Below, piece after piece: positions 26,829-36,247 of a stretch of 64,000 bases of DNA (its first letter is position 1; each line of letters begins with the position of its first letter). The notes beneath the pieces are model-generated. The model was not told where the DNA came from and made no database searches. It was given only the letters and a program-made list of their open reading frames with translations. Made by a program: the position numbers and the translations under genes. The stretch is from Thioalkalivibrio sp. ALJ16 (lineage in GTDB: Bacteria > Pseudomonadota > Gammaproteobacteria > Ectothiorhodospirales > Ectothiorhodospiraceae): the NCBI RefSeq assembly GCF_000377345.1, contig NZ_KB898046.1, forward strand, positions 29,919 through 93,918. Direction: 5' to 3'.

Positions 26829-27797
26829 TTATTCCAGGCCGAGGTTCTTGCGCTCGCGCTCGGCCACGGAGGCGGGCAGCGGGATGAACCCGTCACGCAC
26901 CACGACTTCCTGGCCTTCCTTCGACAGCACCATCTTCAGGAACTCGGCCGCACGCGGGGTCAGGCCGTCTTCCGGGTGCTTGTTCACCATCACGTAGAGG
27001 AAGCGGGCCAGCGGGTAGTCACCGGTGGAGGCATTGTCGGCGTTGGGCTCGAAGTACTCGCCCTCGTTCTGGCCCAGCGGGATGGCGCGCACGCCGGAGG
27101 TCATGTAGCCGATGCCGGAGTAGCCGATGCCGTTCAGGGACTCGGACACACCCTGGACCACCGAGGCGGAACCGGGCTGTTCGTTGACCGAATCCTTGAA
27201 GTCACCGTCGCACAGGGCGTGCTGGCGGAAGAAGCCATAGGTGCCGGAGACCGCGTTACGGCTGTAGATCGTAATGTCGCGGTTGTCCCAGGCGCCGTCC
27301 AGGCCGACCTGGCCCCAGCGGGTGATGTCCTCGGCGCCACCGCAGCGGCGGGTGGAGGAGAAGATCGCGTCGGTCTGCTCGAGGGTCAGGCCCTCGATCG
27401 GGTTGTCGCGGTTCACGTACACGGCGATGGTGTCGATCGCGACCGGAACGGCGGTCATCTCGTAGCCGTGGCGCTGTTCGAACTCGGCGTGCTCGCTGTC
27501 ACGCGGCATGCGCGACATCGGGCCGAAGTCGGCGGTGCCTTCGGTCAGGGCCGGCGGCGCGGTGGAGGTGCCGGCACCCTGGATCTGGACGTTGACGTTC
27601 GGGTAGAAGTTCTGGAACTCCTCGGCCCACAGCGTCATCAGGTTGTTCAGGGTGTCGGAGCCGATGCTCGACAGGTTGCCGGAGATACCGGAGACCGACT
27701 GGTAGGCCGGGATGTTGGGATCGACATCGGCCATCGCCGGGGTGATGGCGAGGGCGGCGGCCGCGGCGGCGGTGAGAATGGTGCGCTTGAACAGCAT
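26829..27797 (-). CDS. pstS: Phosphate-binding protein PstS
   Basis: The 322-residue periplasmic phosphate receptor. The signal peptide is residues 1-23, cleaved after PAMA. The mature protein begins [10 protein letters not shown] and has the phosphate-contact loops [20 protein letters not shown] and [12 protein letters not shown]. It belongs to the PstS group of Pseudomonas and relatives rather than the E. coli type. The ATG at 27797 is the first residue of the signal peptide. It has its own Pho-box promoter and terminator, so it can be made in excess over the membrane subunits. Confidence 0.95.
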   Translation of the reverse strand: MLFKRTILTAAAAAALAITPAMADVDPNIPAYQSVSGISGNLSSIGSDTLNNLMTLWAEEFQNFYPNVNVQIQGAGTSTAPPALTEGTADFGPMSRMPRDSEHAEFEQRHGYEMTAVPVAIDTIAVYVNRDNPIEGLTLEQTDAIFSSTRRCGGAEDITRWGQVGLDGAWDNRDITIYSRNAVSGTYGFFRQHALCDGDFKDSVNEQPGSASVVQGVSESLNGIGYSGIGYMTSGVRAIPLGQNEGEYFEPNADNASTGDYPLARFLYVMVNKHPEDGLTPRAAEFLKMVLSKEGQEVVVRDGFIPLPASVAERERKNLGLE

Positions 27798-27863
27798 GGG
27801 TGTACTCCCTGGTGCTTGCTTTGAGGTGTGCTCGGGGCCATTGAGCTGGCTCCTTGGAGCGGA

Positions 27864-27926
27864 ATTATCGGGAGCCACGCTTGCAGTTCCGTGACGCCCG
27901 CATGACAGCGGCGTGACATGTGACAG
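27864..27926 (-). promoter_or_regulatory. Pho box and promoter of pstS
   Basis: Minus strand: ATGTCAC-GCCG-CTGTCAT-GCGG-GCGTCAC (27891-27919) with a further CTGTCAC directly upstream (27920-27926). A degenerate fourth half-site, CTGCAAG, follows one period later. The -10 is GATAAT (27864-27869). The 11-bp period is that of PhoB dimers binding in tandem. Confidence 0.8.
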
Positions 27927-28003
27927 GGCGTGCGAGGGCTTCGGCGATAGTGTTGCGGGGTAGCCGGGGCGGGCGCGGGGACGTGCGTCCGCCAGGCAGG
28001 GGG

Positions 28004-29329
28004 TTATTCCACGGTCGCGGGGGGTGCCTCGACCGGTCGGGTACGGCCGAGGGGGAACAGGCAGGTGAAGCGGCTGCCGCGACCGACCTCGCTCTCGATG
28101 GACAGGTGACCGTCGTGGCGGGCGAGCACGTGCTTGACGATGGCCAGGCCAAGCCCGGTGCCGCCGCGCGACTGGGTGCGCCCCGCATCCACCCGGTAGA
28201 AGCGTTCCGTCAGGCGGCTCAGGTGGTGGCTGGCAATGCCGGGCCCGGTATCCTCGACACTCAGGCGGGCGCCGTCGGCATCGGCCTGCCAGCGCAGGGT
28301 CACGCGGGTCCCGCCGGGGGTGTATTTCACTGCGTTGAAGAGCAGGTTGGCGCAGGCCGAGCGCAGCTCGTTCGGGTTGCCCAGGAATTCCAGGGCGGGG
28401 TCGGCATCCAGCACGAACTGGTGCCCCTCGGTACCGGAGAGAACGCGCGCCTCCTCGGTCAGCTTCTGGAGCATGGGGAACGGGTTGAACCAGTCCTGGG
28501 GGCCGGTGGTTTCGCCGGTCTCCAGGCGCGACAGCAGCAGCAGGTCGTCCACCAGCAGTTTCATGCGTTCGGACTGTTCGCGCAGCATCTGTACGGAGCG
28601 CGCCAGCTCGGGCTGCTCCTGCAGTTCCTCCTCCAGGGTCTCGGTGACGCCGTAGAGCACGGTCAGGGGAGTGCGCAGTTCGTGCGAGACGTTGGCGATG
28701 AAGTCGCGCCGCATGACCTCCAGGCGGTGCAGGTGGGTGGTGTCGCGGGCCAGCAGCAGGTACTGGGCATCCCCGTACGGCAGCATGCGCAGCTCGAGCT
28801 GGCGTTCGTCGTCCAGTGGCGAGGGCACGGTCACGCGCGCCAGGGATTCGCGGGCGCGTTCCATGAACTGCAGGAACTCCGGGTGGCGCAGCAGATGGGT
28901 GATGCGCTGGCCCTCGTCGCGCGGCCAGTCGAGCCCGAGCAGCTGGCAGGCCATGGTGTTGACCCATTCGATACGCAGGTCGTCATTGAGCACGACAACG
29001 GCATCGGGCATGGCGCGGGCGGAATCGCGGTAGCGTTCCAGGAGCTGGCGCAGCCGGTGCACGCGATGTTCGTGGCGTTTGCGGCGGCGATAGAGCTGGT
29101 CGAAGATCACGCCCCAGAGGCCGCGCACATCCGGCGGTTCCGCGCGCCCGCCCCGCCGCAGCCAGGTCTCCAGCCACAGCAGGTTGGCGATGTTCCAGGC
29201 CAGTGCGGCCCCCAGCAGGAACGCCACCGTCGGCCAGAACTGGCCGGTGGCCCAGCCGAGCGCAAGGATCGGCAGCGCGATCAGCAGGCTGGTAATGAGG
29301 ATGTCGGGCCAGGTGTTGCGGGGCTGCAC
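28004..29329 (-). CDS. phoR: Phosphate-regulon sensor histidine kinase PhoR
   Basis: A 441-residue kinase: two short N-terminal membrane segments (about 12-52) with almost no periplasmic loop, a PAS domain (about 95-200), the HisKA dimerisation domain with VSHELRTPL, and a HATPase with NAVKYTP, DTGPGI and GTGLGLAIV. It phosphorylates PhoB when phosphate is scarce, with Pst/PhoU as input. It follows phoB by 55 bp, and pstS follows it, so the whole phosphate module is contiguous. Confidence 0.95.
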   Translation of the reverse strand: MQPRNTWPDILITSLLIALPILALGWATGQFWPTVAFLLGAALAWNIANLLWLETWLRRGGRAEPPDVRGLWGVIFDQLYRRRKRHEHRVHRLRQLLERYRDSARAMPDAVVVLNDDLRIEWVNTMACQLLGLDWPRDEGQRITHLLRHPEFLQFMERARESLARVTVPSPLDDERQLELRMLPYGDAQYLLLARDTTHLHRLEVMRRDFIANVSHELRTPLTVLYGVTETLEEELQEQPELARSVQMLREQSERMKLLVDDLLLLSRLETGETTGPQDWFNPFPMLQKLTEEARVLSGTEGHQFVLDADPALEFLGNPNELRSACANLLFNAVKYTPGGTRVTLRWQADADGARLSVEDTGPGIASHHLSRLTERFYRVDAGRTQSRGGTGLGLAIVKHVLARHDGHLSIESEVGRGSRFTCLFPLGRTRPVEAPPATVE

Positions 29330-29384
29330 GGGGACCGCCGGGATTCAGGGAGTCAGCACGGAGTGTACAAACATCGGCCGGCGT

Positions 29385-30074
29385 TTACGGCATCCGCGAG
29401 AATCGGTACCCCGAGCCGCGCACGGTCTGTACCAGGTGGTCGTGGCCGGTATCGGCCAGCGCCTTGCGCAGACGGCGGATGTGCACGTCCACGGTGCGTT
29501 CCTCCACGTACACGTTCGTGCCCCAGACCTTGTCCAGCAACTGGCCGCGACTGAACACGCGGTCCTGGTGGGTCATGAAGAAATGCAGCAGGTTGTATTC
29601 GGTCGGCCCCATGCTGATGGCCTGGCCGTTCCCGGAGATGCGGTGGGATACCGGGTCCAGACGCAGGCCCTCGATCTCGATCGGCTCCTCGCTGGTGGTC
29701 GGGGAGGTGCGCCGCAGCACCGCCTTCATGCGCGCCACCAGTTCGCGGGGCGAAAACGGCTTGGTCACGTAGTCGTCGGCGCCCACGTCCAGTCCACGGA
29801 TGCGGTCTTCCTCCTCGCCGCGGGCCGTCAGCATGATCAGCGGGATGTCCTTGGTCACGGGGCTTGTCTTCAGGGTGCGCGCCCAGTCGATGCCGCTGAT
29901 GTCGGGCAGCATCCAGTCCAGCAGGATCAGGTCCGGCGGGTCTTCCAGCAGCAGGGATTTCGCGGTGCGCACGTCGCCGGCCTCGCGCAGCTCGTAGCCG
30001 GCCTTCTGGAACGGCAGCTGCAGCATCTCGCGGATCGCGGCGTCGTCTTCCACCAGCAGTATTCGAGTGGCCAT
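29385..30074 (-). CDS. phoB: Phosphate-regulon response regulator PhoB
   Basis: A 229-residue OmpR-family regulator, the same length as E. coli PhoB. The receiver domain has the acidic pair ED10-D11, phospho-acceptor D53 in LLDWMLPD and lysine in TKPFSPREL. The winged helix has [15 protein letters not shown] and VRGSGYRF. The ATG at 30074 was chosen over an upstream in-frame start because of length and conservation ([11 protein letters not shown]). A Pho box immediately upstream suggests autoregulation. Confidence 0.95.
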   Translation of the reverse strand: MATRILLVEDDAAIREMLQLPFQKAGYELREAGDVRTAKSLLLEDPPDLILLDWMLPDISGIDWARTLKTSPVTKDIPLIMLTARGEEEDRIRGLDVGADDYVTKPFSPRELVARMKAVLRRTSPTTSEEPIEIEGLRLDPVSHRISGNGQAISMGPTEYNLLHFFMTHQDRVFSRGQLLDKVWGTNVYVEERTVDVHIRRLRKALADTGHDHLVQTVRGSGYRFSRMP

Positions 30075-30107
30075 GGCCCTGTCTCGTGATTGCCCGGAAG
30101 GCATTAG

Positions 30108-30136
30108 ATAACAGCCATGTTACAGCCATGTGAACA
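30108..30136 (-). promoter_or_regulatory. Pho box of phoBR
   Basis: Minus strand: TGTTCAC-ATGG-CTGTAAC-ATGG-CTGTTAT, three half-sites with 11-bp period and identical ATGG spacers. It is weaker than the pst boxes. A -10 element is not obvious. Confidence 0.65.
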
Positions 30137-30189
30137 CCATTCGCGCGGCCGTTGGGTCAGGTCCGGCGCGTGCTTCCCGGTATTTCCGC

Positions 30190-30993
30190 TCAGGAGGCGC
30201 GGGTACGGGCGCCGTTCGCGTCGAGGACGAAGCGCTCGTCGCCATGCAGGAAGATCATGCCGGTGTGATGGGGGGAACGTGCGAGCTGCTGACGGATGGC
30301 CTGTTCGTGCCCCGGTTTGAGGTGGGTGATGGCAATCCTGGGGCGATGTTCCAGCAACGCGAGATCCTCGCGCAGGTTCTGCGGCGTGTAGTGCTTGGCC
30401 AGGTCGGCCATGCCTTCCATCTCGTCCGGCAGGCCGGTCTCGATCATCAGCAGGTCGAGGTTGGGCAGCGCATTCAGGGCCGGCCACAGACGGCGCGAGG
30501 AGGTGGTATCGCCGCTGAAGGCGAATGCCGCGCCGTCGTGGCTGCTGACGCAATAGCCCACGGCCGGCACCGTGTGCCGGGCGGGCAGGACGCGCAGCTC
30601 GCGGTGATCCAGATGGATGGTCTGGTCCGGCTGCACCGATGCCAGCCGGACCAGGGGCTGATCGGGGCGTGGCAGGCGGGTGAAGTCCGGCCAGATCACC
30701 CAGTTGAAGACGTGATCGCAAAGGGCCTTCAGGGTCGCGGGGAGGCCGTGGACATGAATGGGCGCCGCGTCCGGGTGGTAGACCATGTCCGCCAGCATTG
30801 GCAGGAAGGCAATGTGATCCAGGTGCGAGTGGGTCAGGAATACATGGCGAATGCGCCGCAGTTCCTCCAGCTGCAGATCGCCGACGCCACTGCCGGCATC
30901 GATTAGGATGTCATCATCGATCAGGATGGAAGTGGTGCGGCGACCGGGACCAATCCCGCCGCTGGCTCCAAGGATTCGGACCGAAAGGCTCAT
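30190..30993 (-). CDS. MBL-fold class II-type cyclic-nucleotide phosphodiesterase-like protein
   Basis: A 267-residue metallo-beta-lactamase-fold hydrolase. The zinc motif is intact at 54-60 (THSHLDH). A second metal ligand is in FSGDTTSSRR, and late histidines occur in ITHLKPGHE. The early GASGGIGPGRRTTSILID segment resembles class II 3',5'-cyclic-nucleotide phosphodiesterases (PDE1/CpdP type) and RNase Z-like enzymes. The ATG at 30993 gives a normal family length; upstream frame is not conserved. No signal peptide is seen, so it is probably cytoplasmic. Confidence 0.75.
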   Translation of the reverse strand: MSLSVRILGASGGIGPGRRTTSILIDDDILIDAGSGVGDLQLEELRRIRHVFLTHSHLDHIAFLPMLADMVYHPDAAPIHVHGLPATLKALCDHVFNWVIWPDFTRLPRPDQPLVRLASVQPDQTIHLDHRELRVLPARHTVPAVGYCVSSHDGAAFAFSGDTTSSRRLWPALNALPNLDLLMIETGLPDEMEGMADLAKHYTPQNLREDLALLEHRPRIAITHLKPGHEQAIRQQLARSPHHTGMIFLHGDERFVLDANGARTRAS

Positions 30994-31242
30994 CGCGGGC
31001 GAAGTGCGGCTGTGGGACCGCCATGGTGCGGGCGCTGGAGGCCAGTCGCCCCGGGTGGCTGTGGGTGGGTGACGGACATGGCCCAATGCTAGAACGGGTC
31101 CAGACCCGAGTTCCGTGACGCGGCGCGCGAAAAGGCAATCGTGACCGCACAGGAGGGAGCCGGCACTGGGCCAGCCGGTGGCGTTCTATCGTGCCGGCCA
31201 TGAAGGCCCGGCGCAGGGCTTCCCGCGACCCGCGGGAGTTGC

Positions 31243-31248
31243 TAGAAT
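31243..31248 (+). promoter_or_regulatory. -10 element for tRNA-Ala
   Basis: TAGAAT with a GC-rich discriminator (GCGCGCC), typical of stringently controlled stable-RNA promoters. A poor -35 (TTCCCG, 31220-31225) sits 17 bp upstream. Confidence 0.5.
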
Positions 31249-31263
31249 GCGCGCCATCTGAAA

Positions 31264-31339
<76 letters not shown>

Positions 31340-31351
31340 GGATTCCAGATT

Positions 31352-31379
31352 AAAGGCCTGCTTATGCAGGCCTTTTTTC
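31352..31379 (+). terminator. Terminator after tRNA-Ala
   Basis: AAAGGCCTGC-TTAT-GCAGGCCTTTTTT, a perfect stem followed by T residues. The reverse orientation has an A/T-flanked stem too, so it may also stop the convergent GGDEF-EAL transcript. Confidence 0.9.
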
Positions 31380-31382
31380 TTT

Positions 31383-33860
31383 TCAGGCCCCGCTTTTCTC
31401 GCTCGCGGCCCGGGCGTGAGCCGCGGGTGTGTCGGCCGGCTGCCGCAGCCGGGCGGCCAGTTCCTCCGCCGGTACCGGCTGGCTGCACAGGTAGCCCTGC
31501 CAGGCGTCGCAGCCGTGTGCGGCCAGAAATTCGAGCTGCGACTCGGTTTCGACACCCTCGGCCAGCACGTCCAGGCCCAGATTGTGGGCCATATCGATGA
31601 TGGTCATGGTCAGCTCGGCATCGCTGCGATCCGCCGGCAGGTCGCGTACGAAGGTGCGGTCGATCTTGAGGGTGTCGATCGCGAACTCTTTCAGGTAGGC
31701 GAGGGAGGAATAGCCGGTTCCGAAGTCATCGATTGCCAGGGCCACGCCCAGGCGCTTGATCTGCTGCAGGGTGTCACGCGCAGTCCCTGCGTGCTGCATC
31801 AGCGTGCTTTCGGTGATCTCCAGCGTCAGCCGGTGGGGGGGCAGCGACGATTCCTGTAGCACCTGGCGGATCCGGTGCAGCAGCCCGGGGTCCGCGATCT
31901 GGCGTGTCGACAGGTTCACCGACATCGCCAGTGGCGGCAGCCCCTCGCGATCCCATGCCACCGCCTGCCGGCAGGCCTTGCGGAGTACCTGCGCGCCCAG
32001 GGTGGCGATCAGTCCGGTCTCCTCGGCTACGGGGATGAAGACGGCGGGCGGGATCAGACCGCGCTCCGGGTCGCGCCAGCGCACCAGGGCCTCGACACCG
32101 GTGATGCGGCCGGTGTTCGTCTCCAACTGGGGCTGGTAGAAGACCTCCAGTTCCCGATTGGCGATCGCCCGGCGCAGCCGGTTTTCGATTTCCAGGCGCT
32201 GATTGGCGGCATCGGTCAGTGCGCGGGTGTAGAACCGGAAGGTGTTGCGCCCGGCATCCTTGGCCTCGTACATCGCGGCATCCGCCTGGGTGATGAGTTC
32301 TCCCGCCGTGGTTGCGTGGTCGGGAAACAGTGCGATTCCGATACTGGCTCCCACCTGCAGATCGCGCCAGCCACCGACCGCAAAGGGCTCGGCAATCAGC
32401 TGCAGCAACTGGCGGGCGCGGCCCTCGATGCGGGGTCGCTCGTCGGCGTCATCGAGCACGGCGATGAATTCGTCACCGCCGATACGCGCGACCAACCGCG
32501 CATCAAAATGCGCCTTCAGGCGCTCTCCGAGGATCTGCAGCAGGTCGTCGCCGACCGCATGCCCGAGGCTGTCATTGATGGTCTTGAAGCGGTCGAGATT
32601 GACAAACAGGACCGCCACGCGACTGCACGTCCGGGCCGCGTGATCCATGGCTTCGGTCAGCTGCTCCACCAGGAGCAGGCGGTTCGGCAGTCCGGTCAGC
32701 GGGTCATGCTCGGCCTGGTAGGCCAGGTCCACCTCGTGGGCCCGCAGGCGCGACTCGGCGCTGCGGCGCTGCACCACCTCCAGCTGCAGGCGCTGGTTCA
32801 GACGGCGATAATGCAGCAGGGCGAGTGCGGTCAGCAGCAGCAGCCCGGCCAGCGCCGCGAACAGGATCTCGGGATAGGTCTCCCACAGGGTCCGCAGCTC
32901 GACGATGGCCGGGCGGTCGTATGGCGGGCGTCCCAGTGTCTCCAGCAGGCTGTGCATGCTGCCGTAGGACAGCGGTGCGGACCAGCCGTGATAGCCGCCG
33001 TCGTGGGCCGCTGGTTCCCCGGGCGTCATGCTCAGCAGGGCGATGGTCACTGCCTCGGCGATGGCGTCCGGCGTGTGTTCCAGGCGCGCGAAGGGCCATT
33101 CGGGATACAGCCGGGTGCTGTGGACGAAGGGAAAGCCGGCCTGGTCGCGGGGCGCGAGAACGCGCAGCGCGCCCGGCTCGAGTACCCCTTCGCTTTTCAG
33201 CGCCTCGAACACGCCGGTGCGCACCATGCCGGCATCGGCCTCGCCGGCCAGCAGGCGGTCGATCACGGTGCGGTGGGGCATGCCGGTGAATTCCACCGCG
33301 GCCAGATCCCTGAACGGATCAAGCCCCGCCTCGCCGAGGGCGTGCGCGCCAGCCAGCCAGCCACCGAGGGAGTCCTCCTGCACCGCGAGCATGCGCTGGC
33401 CGCGCAGATCTGCCAGATGCTGGAGATCGTTGCGTTCGGCGGGGACCAGAATGGCCCCGCCGAACTCGCGTATCGGTTCTCCTTGTGCCCGGGCGATCAG
33501 GGTGGTCAGGCGGGTAATGCCCCGTTCCGCCTCGAGGCGGACGTAGTGGCCGGTGTTGGTCAGTACGAAGTCGACATTGCCGCTACGTACGGCGCGATCC
33601 AGGCTGGGGTAATCCAGCGCCTGAATACGGAAGTCGGCGGAGGCGATCTGTTGGCTCAGGTAATCCGCGGTCGGCTGCCACTGGGCCTGGGTGGCCTCGG
33701 TGTCACGAAAGGCCAGAACGGCGATCGTGTAGGTCGTGGCGCGGACGTCGGACCGATCCTCGGCCCGGTCTTCGGCCCCGTCTTCGGAGATCGCGCTGGT
33801 GCTGGCCAGCAGAAAAACGAGCAGGGCCAGGAGCTTGGGGAGGAGGGGGGGTACGTGCAT
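31383..33860 (-). CDS. Periplasmic-binding-domain GGDEF-EAL protein
   Basis: An 825-residue cyclic-di-GMP protein. The signal peptide (1-24) is followed by a PhnD-like periplasmic binding domain (about 45-275), one transmembrane helix (about 322-345), a GGDEF domain with intact RIGGDEF and an EAL domain with intact EALVRW, NLSTRQ, EITES and DDFGTGYSSL. Both the cyclase and the phosphodiesterase sites look usable. PhnD-type domains bind phosphonate, phosphite or similar oxyanions, so this protein probably links a small anion to c-di-GMP. I chose the ATG at 33860 because the signal peptide follows directly. Confidence 0.88.
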   Translation of the reverse strand: MHVPPLLPKLLALLVFLLASTSAISEDGAEDRAEDRSDVRATTYTIAVLAFRDTEATQAQWQPTADYLSQQIASADFRIQALDYPSLDRAVRSGNVDFVLTNTGHYVRLEAERGITRLTTLIARAQGEPIREFGGAILVPAERNDLQHLADLRGQRMLAVQEDSLGGWLAGAHALGEAGLDPFRDLAAVEFTGMPHRTVIDRLLAGEADAGMVRTGVFEALKSEGVLEPGALRVLAPRDQAGFPFVHSTRLYPEWPFARLEHTPDAIAEAVTIALLSMTPGEPAAHDGGYHGWSAPLSYGSMHSLLETLGRPPYDRPAIVELRTLWETYPEILFAALAGLLLLTALALLHYRRLNQRLQLEVVQRRSAESRLRAHEVDLAYQAEHDPLTGLPNRLLLVEQLTEAMDHAARTCSRVAVLFVNLDRFKTINDSLGHAVGDDLLQILGERLKAHFDARLVARIGGDEFIAVLDDADERPRIEGRARQLLQLIAEPFAVGGWRDLQVGASIGIALFPDHATTAGELITQADAAMYEAKDAGRNTFRFYTRALTDAANQRLEIENRLRRAIANRELEVFYQPQLETNTGRITGVEALVRWRDPERGLIPPAVFIPVAEETGLIATLGAQVLRKACRQAVAWDREGLPPLAMSVNLSTRQIADPGLLHRIRQVLQESSLPPHRLTLEITESTLMQHAGTARDTLQQIKRLGVALAIDDFGTGYSSLAYLKEFAIDTLKIDRTFVRDLPADRSDAELTMTIIDMAHNLGLDVLAEGVETESQLEFLAAHGCDAWQGYLCSQPVPAEELAARLRQPADTPAAHARAASEKSGA

Positions 33861-33944
33861 CGGCAAGAGCCTACTATGAGAAGGGACTTGCCGTACACGC
33901 CCGAACGGGCGGCGGCGCCGGCCGTTCGGGCCCATTACACGGGC

Positions 33945-34391
33945 TTACCAGCTCTTGTACGGCAGGAATTTCCCGTTCCAGGTGATCTTCACGCGGTCGC
34001 CCTTCGGGTCTTCGACCTTGTCGATGTCCATGGTGAAGTCGATCGCGCTCATGATGCCGTCACCGAACTTCTCGTGGATCAGCGCCTTCATGGTGTCGCC
34101 GTAGACATTGATCGCCTCGTAGAAGCGGTAGATCACCGGATCGGTCGGGATCGTCTTGTCCCAGTGCTTGTGCGGAAAGGCCTGCAGGGCCTGGGCGATA
34201 TCGGGCCCGAGACCGAGGAAGCCGGCCAGTTTCTCGGCCTGGTCCGCCTCCAGGTGGTTCATGCCATAGCAGGCGGAGGTCACATAGACCTCGTGCAGCC
34301 CGGTGGCCTCGGCGATCGCGGCCCAGGTGGTGCCGCGGTTTTCCTTGGCCTCGAGGATGGTTGTGGTCATCGCGCTCTTGCTGAGGGACAT
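33945..34391 (-). CDS. cynS: Cyanate hydratase (cyanase)
   Basis: A 148-residue cyanase that converts cyanate and bicarbonate to ammonia and CO2 via carbamate. The catalytic triad is present with the family spacing: R89 and E92 in YRFYEA and S115 in GIMSAID. The N-terminal helical domain contains the conserved TWAAIAEATG. AGGAGAAGACACG precedes the ATG. It is the last gene of a binding protein-permease-ATPase-cynS operon. That assigns cyanate (or a relative) as the transported compound and ammonia as the product. Confidence 0.95.
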   Translation of the reverse strand: MSLSKSAMTTTILEAKENRGTTWAAIAEATGLHEVYVTSACYGMNHLEADQAEKLAGFLGLGPDIAQALQAFPHKHWDKTIPTDPVIYRFYEAINVYGDTMKALIHEKFGDGIMSAIDFTMDIDKVEDPKGDRVKITWNGKFLPYKSW

Positions 34392-34421
34392 CGTGTCTTC
34401 TCCTGGTCTGTGGATACGGGT

Positions 34422-35366
34422 TTAAACGGCACGCATGCGCGGGCGATCGGCGGCCGCTGTTGCGTCCGCATCGGTTGCGGGCTCGGGCGCGGATTCCTCC
34501 GGGTTCGCCGGATTGACGAAGCGCGGCTTGTGACGCGGGTCCACCCCTTGTGCAGCCTCCTGCTGAGCCTCCAGGGACATGTCCTTGGCGCGGTGCACGA
34601 GGAAGTCCACCAGATGGTTGCGGATCTTGTAGTAGTTCTCGTGCTGGTGCAGGGAGGCGCGTTCGCGCGGGCGCGGGATGTCGATCTTCACCGACTCCGC
34701 GACCTTCGCATGCGGGCCGTTGGTCATCAGCAGCACGCGGTCGGCCAGCAGGATCGCTTCGTCCACGTCGTGCGTGATCATGAACACGGTCTGGTGGGTC
34801 TCCGACCAGATCTTCAGGAGTTCTTCCTGGATCACGCCACGGGTCAGGGCGTCCAGTGCCCCGAAAGGCTCGTCCATCAGCAGTAGTTTGGGCTCGATGG
34901 CGAAGGCGCGGGCGATGCCGACACGCTGGCGCATGCCCCCGGAGAGCTGCGACGGCTTGCGGTCCATCGCATGGTCCAGGCCGACCATCTTCAGATAGCG
35001 TTCGGCATGTTCCAGGCGTTTCGCCCGGCTCCAGTTCGGCCAGCGGGCCCGGACCGCAAACATCACGTTGTCGCGGGCCGACAGCCAGGGCAGTAGGCTG
35101 TGGTTCTGGAAGATCACACCCTGGTCGAGGCTCGGGCCCTTGATCTCCTTGTTGTCCATGATCACGTTGCCGTCGGTGGGCGTGGCCAGGCCGGCGAGCA
35201 CGTTGAGGATGGTGGATTTGCCGCAGCCGGAGTGTCCGATCAGGCAGACGAACTCACCCTTCTGGATCTCCAGGTCGACCCCTTCGAAGACCGTCATCAG
35301 GTCACTGGAGTCGGGCTGCGGGAAGCGCTGGCTCAGGTTCTCGATTTCGAGGAAGCCCTTGCTCAT
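34422..35366 (-). CDS. Cyanate/nitrate-type ABC transporter ATP-binding protein
   Basis: A 314-residue ATPase of the NrtD/CynD/SsuB group. Walker A is GHSGCGKST, signature LSGGMRQRV, Walker B LLLMDEPFGALD and H-loop ITHDVDEA. The C-terminal 50 residues are a charged, alanine/proline-rich tail not needed for the fold. The upstream frame before 35366 is not conserved. It lies 29 bp after the permease and 30 bp before cynS. Confidence 0.92.
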   Translation of the reverse strand: MSKGFLEIENLSQRFPQPDSSDLMTVFEGVDLEIQKGEFVCLIGHSGCGKSTILNVLAGLATPTDGNVIMDNKEIKGPSLDQGVIFQNHSLLPWLSARDNVMFAVRARWPNWSRAKRLEHAERYLKMVGLDHAMDRKPSQLSGGMRQRVGIARAFAIEPKLLLMDEPFGALDALTRGVIQEELLKIWSETHQTVFMITHDVDEAILLADRVLLMTNGPHAKVAESVKIDIPRPRERASLHQHENYYKIRNHLVDFLVHRAKDMSLEAQQEAAQGVDPRHKPRFVNPANPEESAPEPATDADATAAADRPRMRAV

Positions 35367-35395
35367 GGTTGTACTCCTGGTTGGGCTGCGCCGGT

Positions 35396-36244
35396 TCAGT
35401 CGGCGTAGCGCACGAGTTTGGTGGCCTGGGCGAGCGAGGCATCGAGGATGAACCCAATTACGCCGATCATCAGGATCGCGAAGATCACGCTGGCGAGGTC
35501 GAGGTTGTTCCACTCGTTCCAGATGTAGTAACCGATGCCGGTGCCGCCCACGAGCATCTCGGCGGCCACGATGACCAGCCACGCGATGCCGATGGAGATG
35601 CGCATGCCGGTCAGGATGGTCGGCGCCGCGGCCGGAAGGATCACCGTGAAGGCGGTACGGATCTTGGACAGCTCGTGGGTTTTGGCCACGTTCAGCCAGT
35701 CATTGCGCACCGAGGCCACGCCGTAGGCGGTGTTCACCAACATCGGCCAGATCGAGCAGATGAAGATCACGAAGATCGCCGAGATGTTCGAGTCGCGGAT
35801 AATGAACAGGGCCAGCGGCATCCAGGCGAGCGGCGAGATCGGCTTGAGCACCTGGATGTACGGATCGAAGGCCTTGTTCAGCAGCGGCGACATGCCGATC
35901 ACGAAGCCGAACGGGATGGCGATCAGCGCCGCCAGGGCAAAGCCGAGCAGGACGCGGTAGATCGAATACGCCAGCTGAATGCCGATGCCCTTGTCGTTCG
36001 GGCCCGCGTCGTAGAACGGATTGCTCAGTTCGCTGACAGCGTGGGCGAAGACCTCAGTGGGCGCGGGGATGCCGCGCCCACTGGAGGTCTGCTGGCCACC
36101 GCCGGTCAGCATCTCGTATTCGCTGAGCTCCTGGTCGCCGATCAGCAGGGCCTCCGGGGCGGTGGCCAGCTGCCACACGCCCAGGAAGACCACCAGGAAC
36201 ACCAGCGACAGGACGCCGGCACGAAAGTTGAGGTTGGTCAGCAT
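35396..36244 (-). CDS. Cyanate/nitrate-type ABC transporter permease
   Basis: A 282-residue inner-membrane permease of the NrtB/CynB/TauC group. The N-terminal helix (about 10-30) is followed by a periplasmic loop, then about five helices. The EAA-like loop is KTHELSKIRTAFTVILPAAAPTI. SPLAWMPLALF and the late GGTGIGYYIW are family features. It lies 3 bp after the binding-protein gene. Confidence 0.92.
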   Translation of the reverse strand: MLTNLNFRAGVLSLVFLVVFLGVWQLATAPEALLIGDQELSEYEMLTGGGQQTSSGRGIPAPTEVFAHAVSELSNPFYDAGPNDKGIGIQLAYSIYRVLLGFALAALIAIPFGFVIGMSPLLNKAFDPYIQVLKPISPLAWMPLALFIIRDSNISAIFVIFICSIWPMLVNTAYGVASVRNDWLNVAKTHELSKIRTAFTVILPAAAPTILTGMRISIGIAWLVIVAAEMLVGGTGIGYYIWNEWNNLDLASVIFAILMIGVIGFILDASLAQATKLVRYAD

Positions 36245-36247
36245 GGT

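Noticed and set aside
31875..34886. A 1003-codon plus-strand frame opposite the GGDEF-EAL and cynS genes
   Set aside because: Codon-bias shadow of real genes on the other strand; it runs through several of them.
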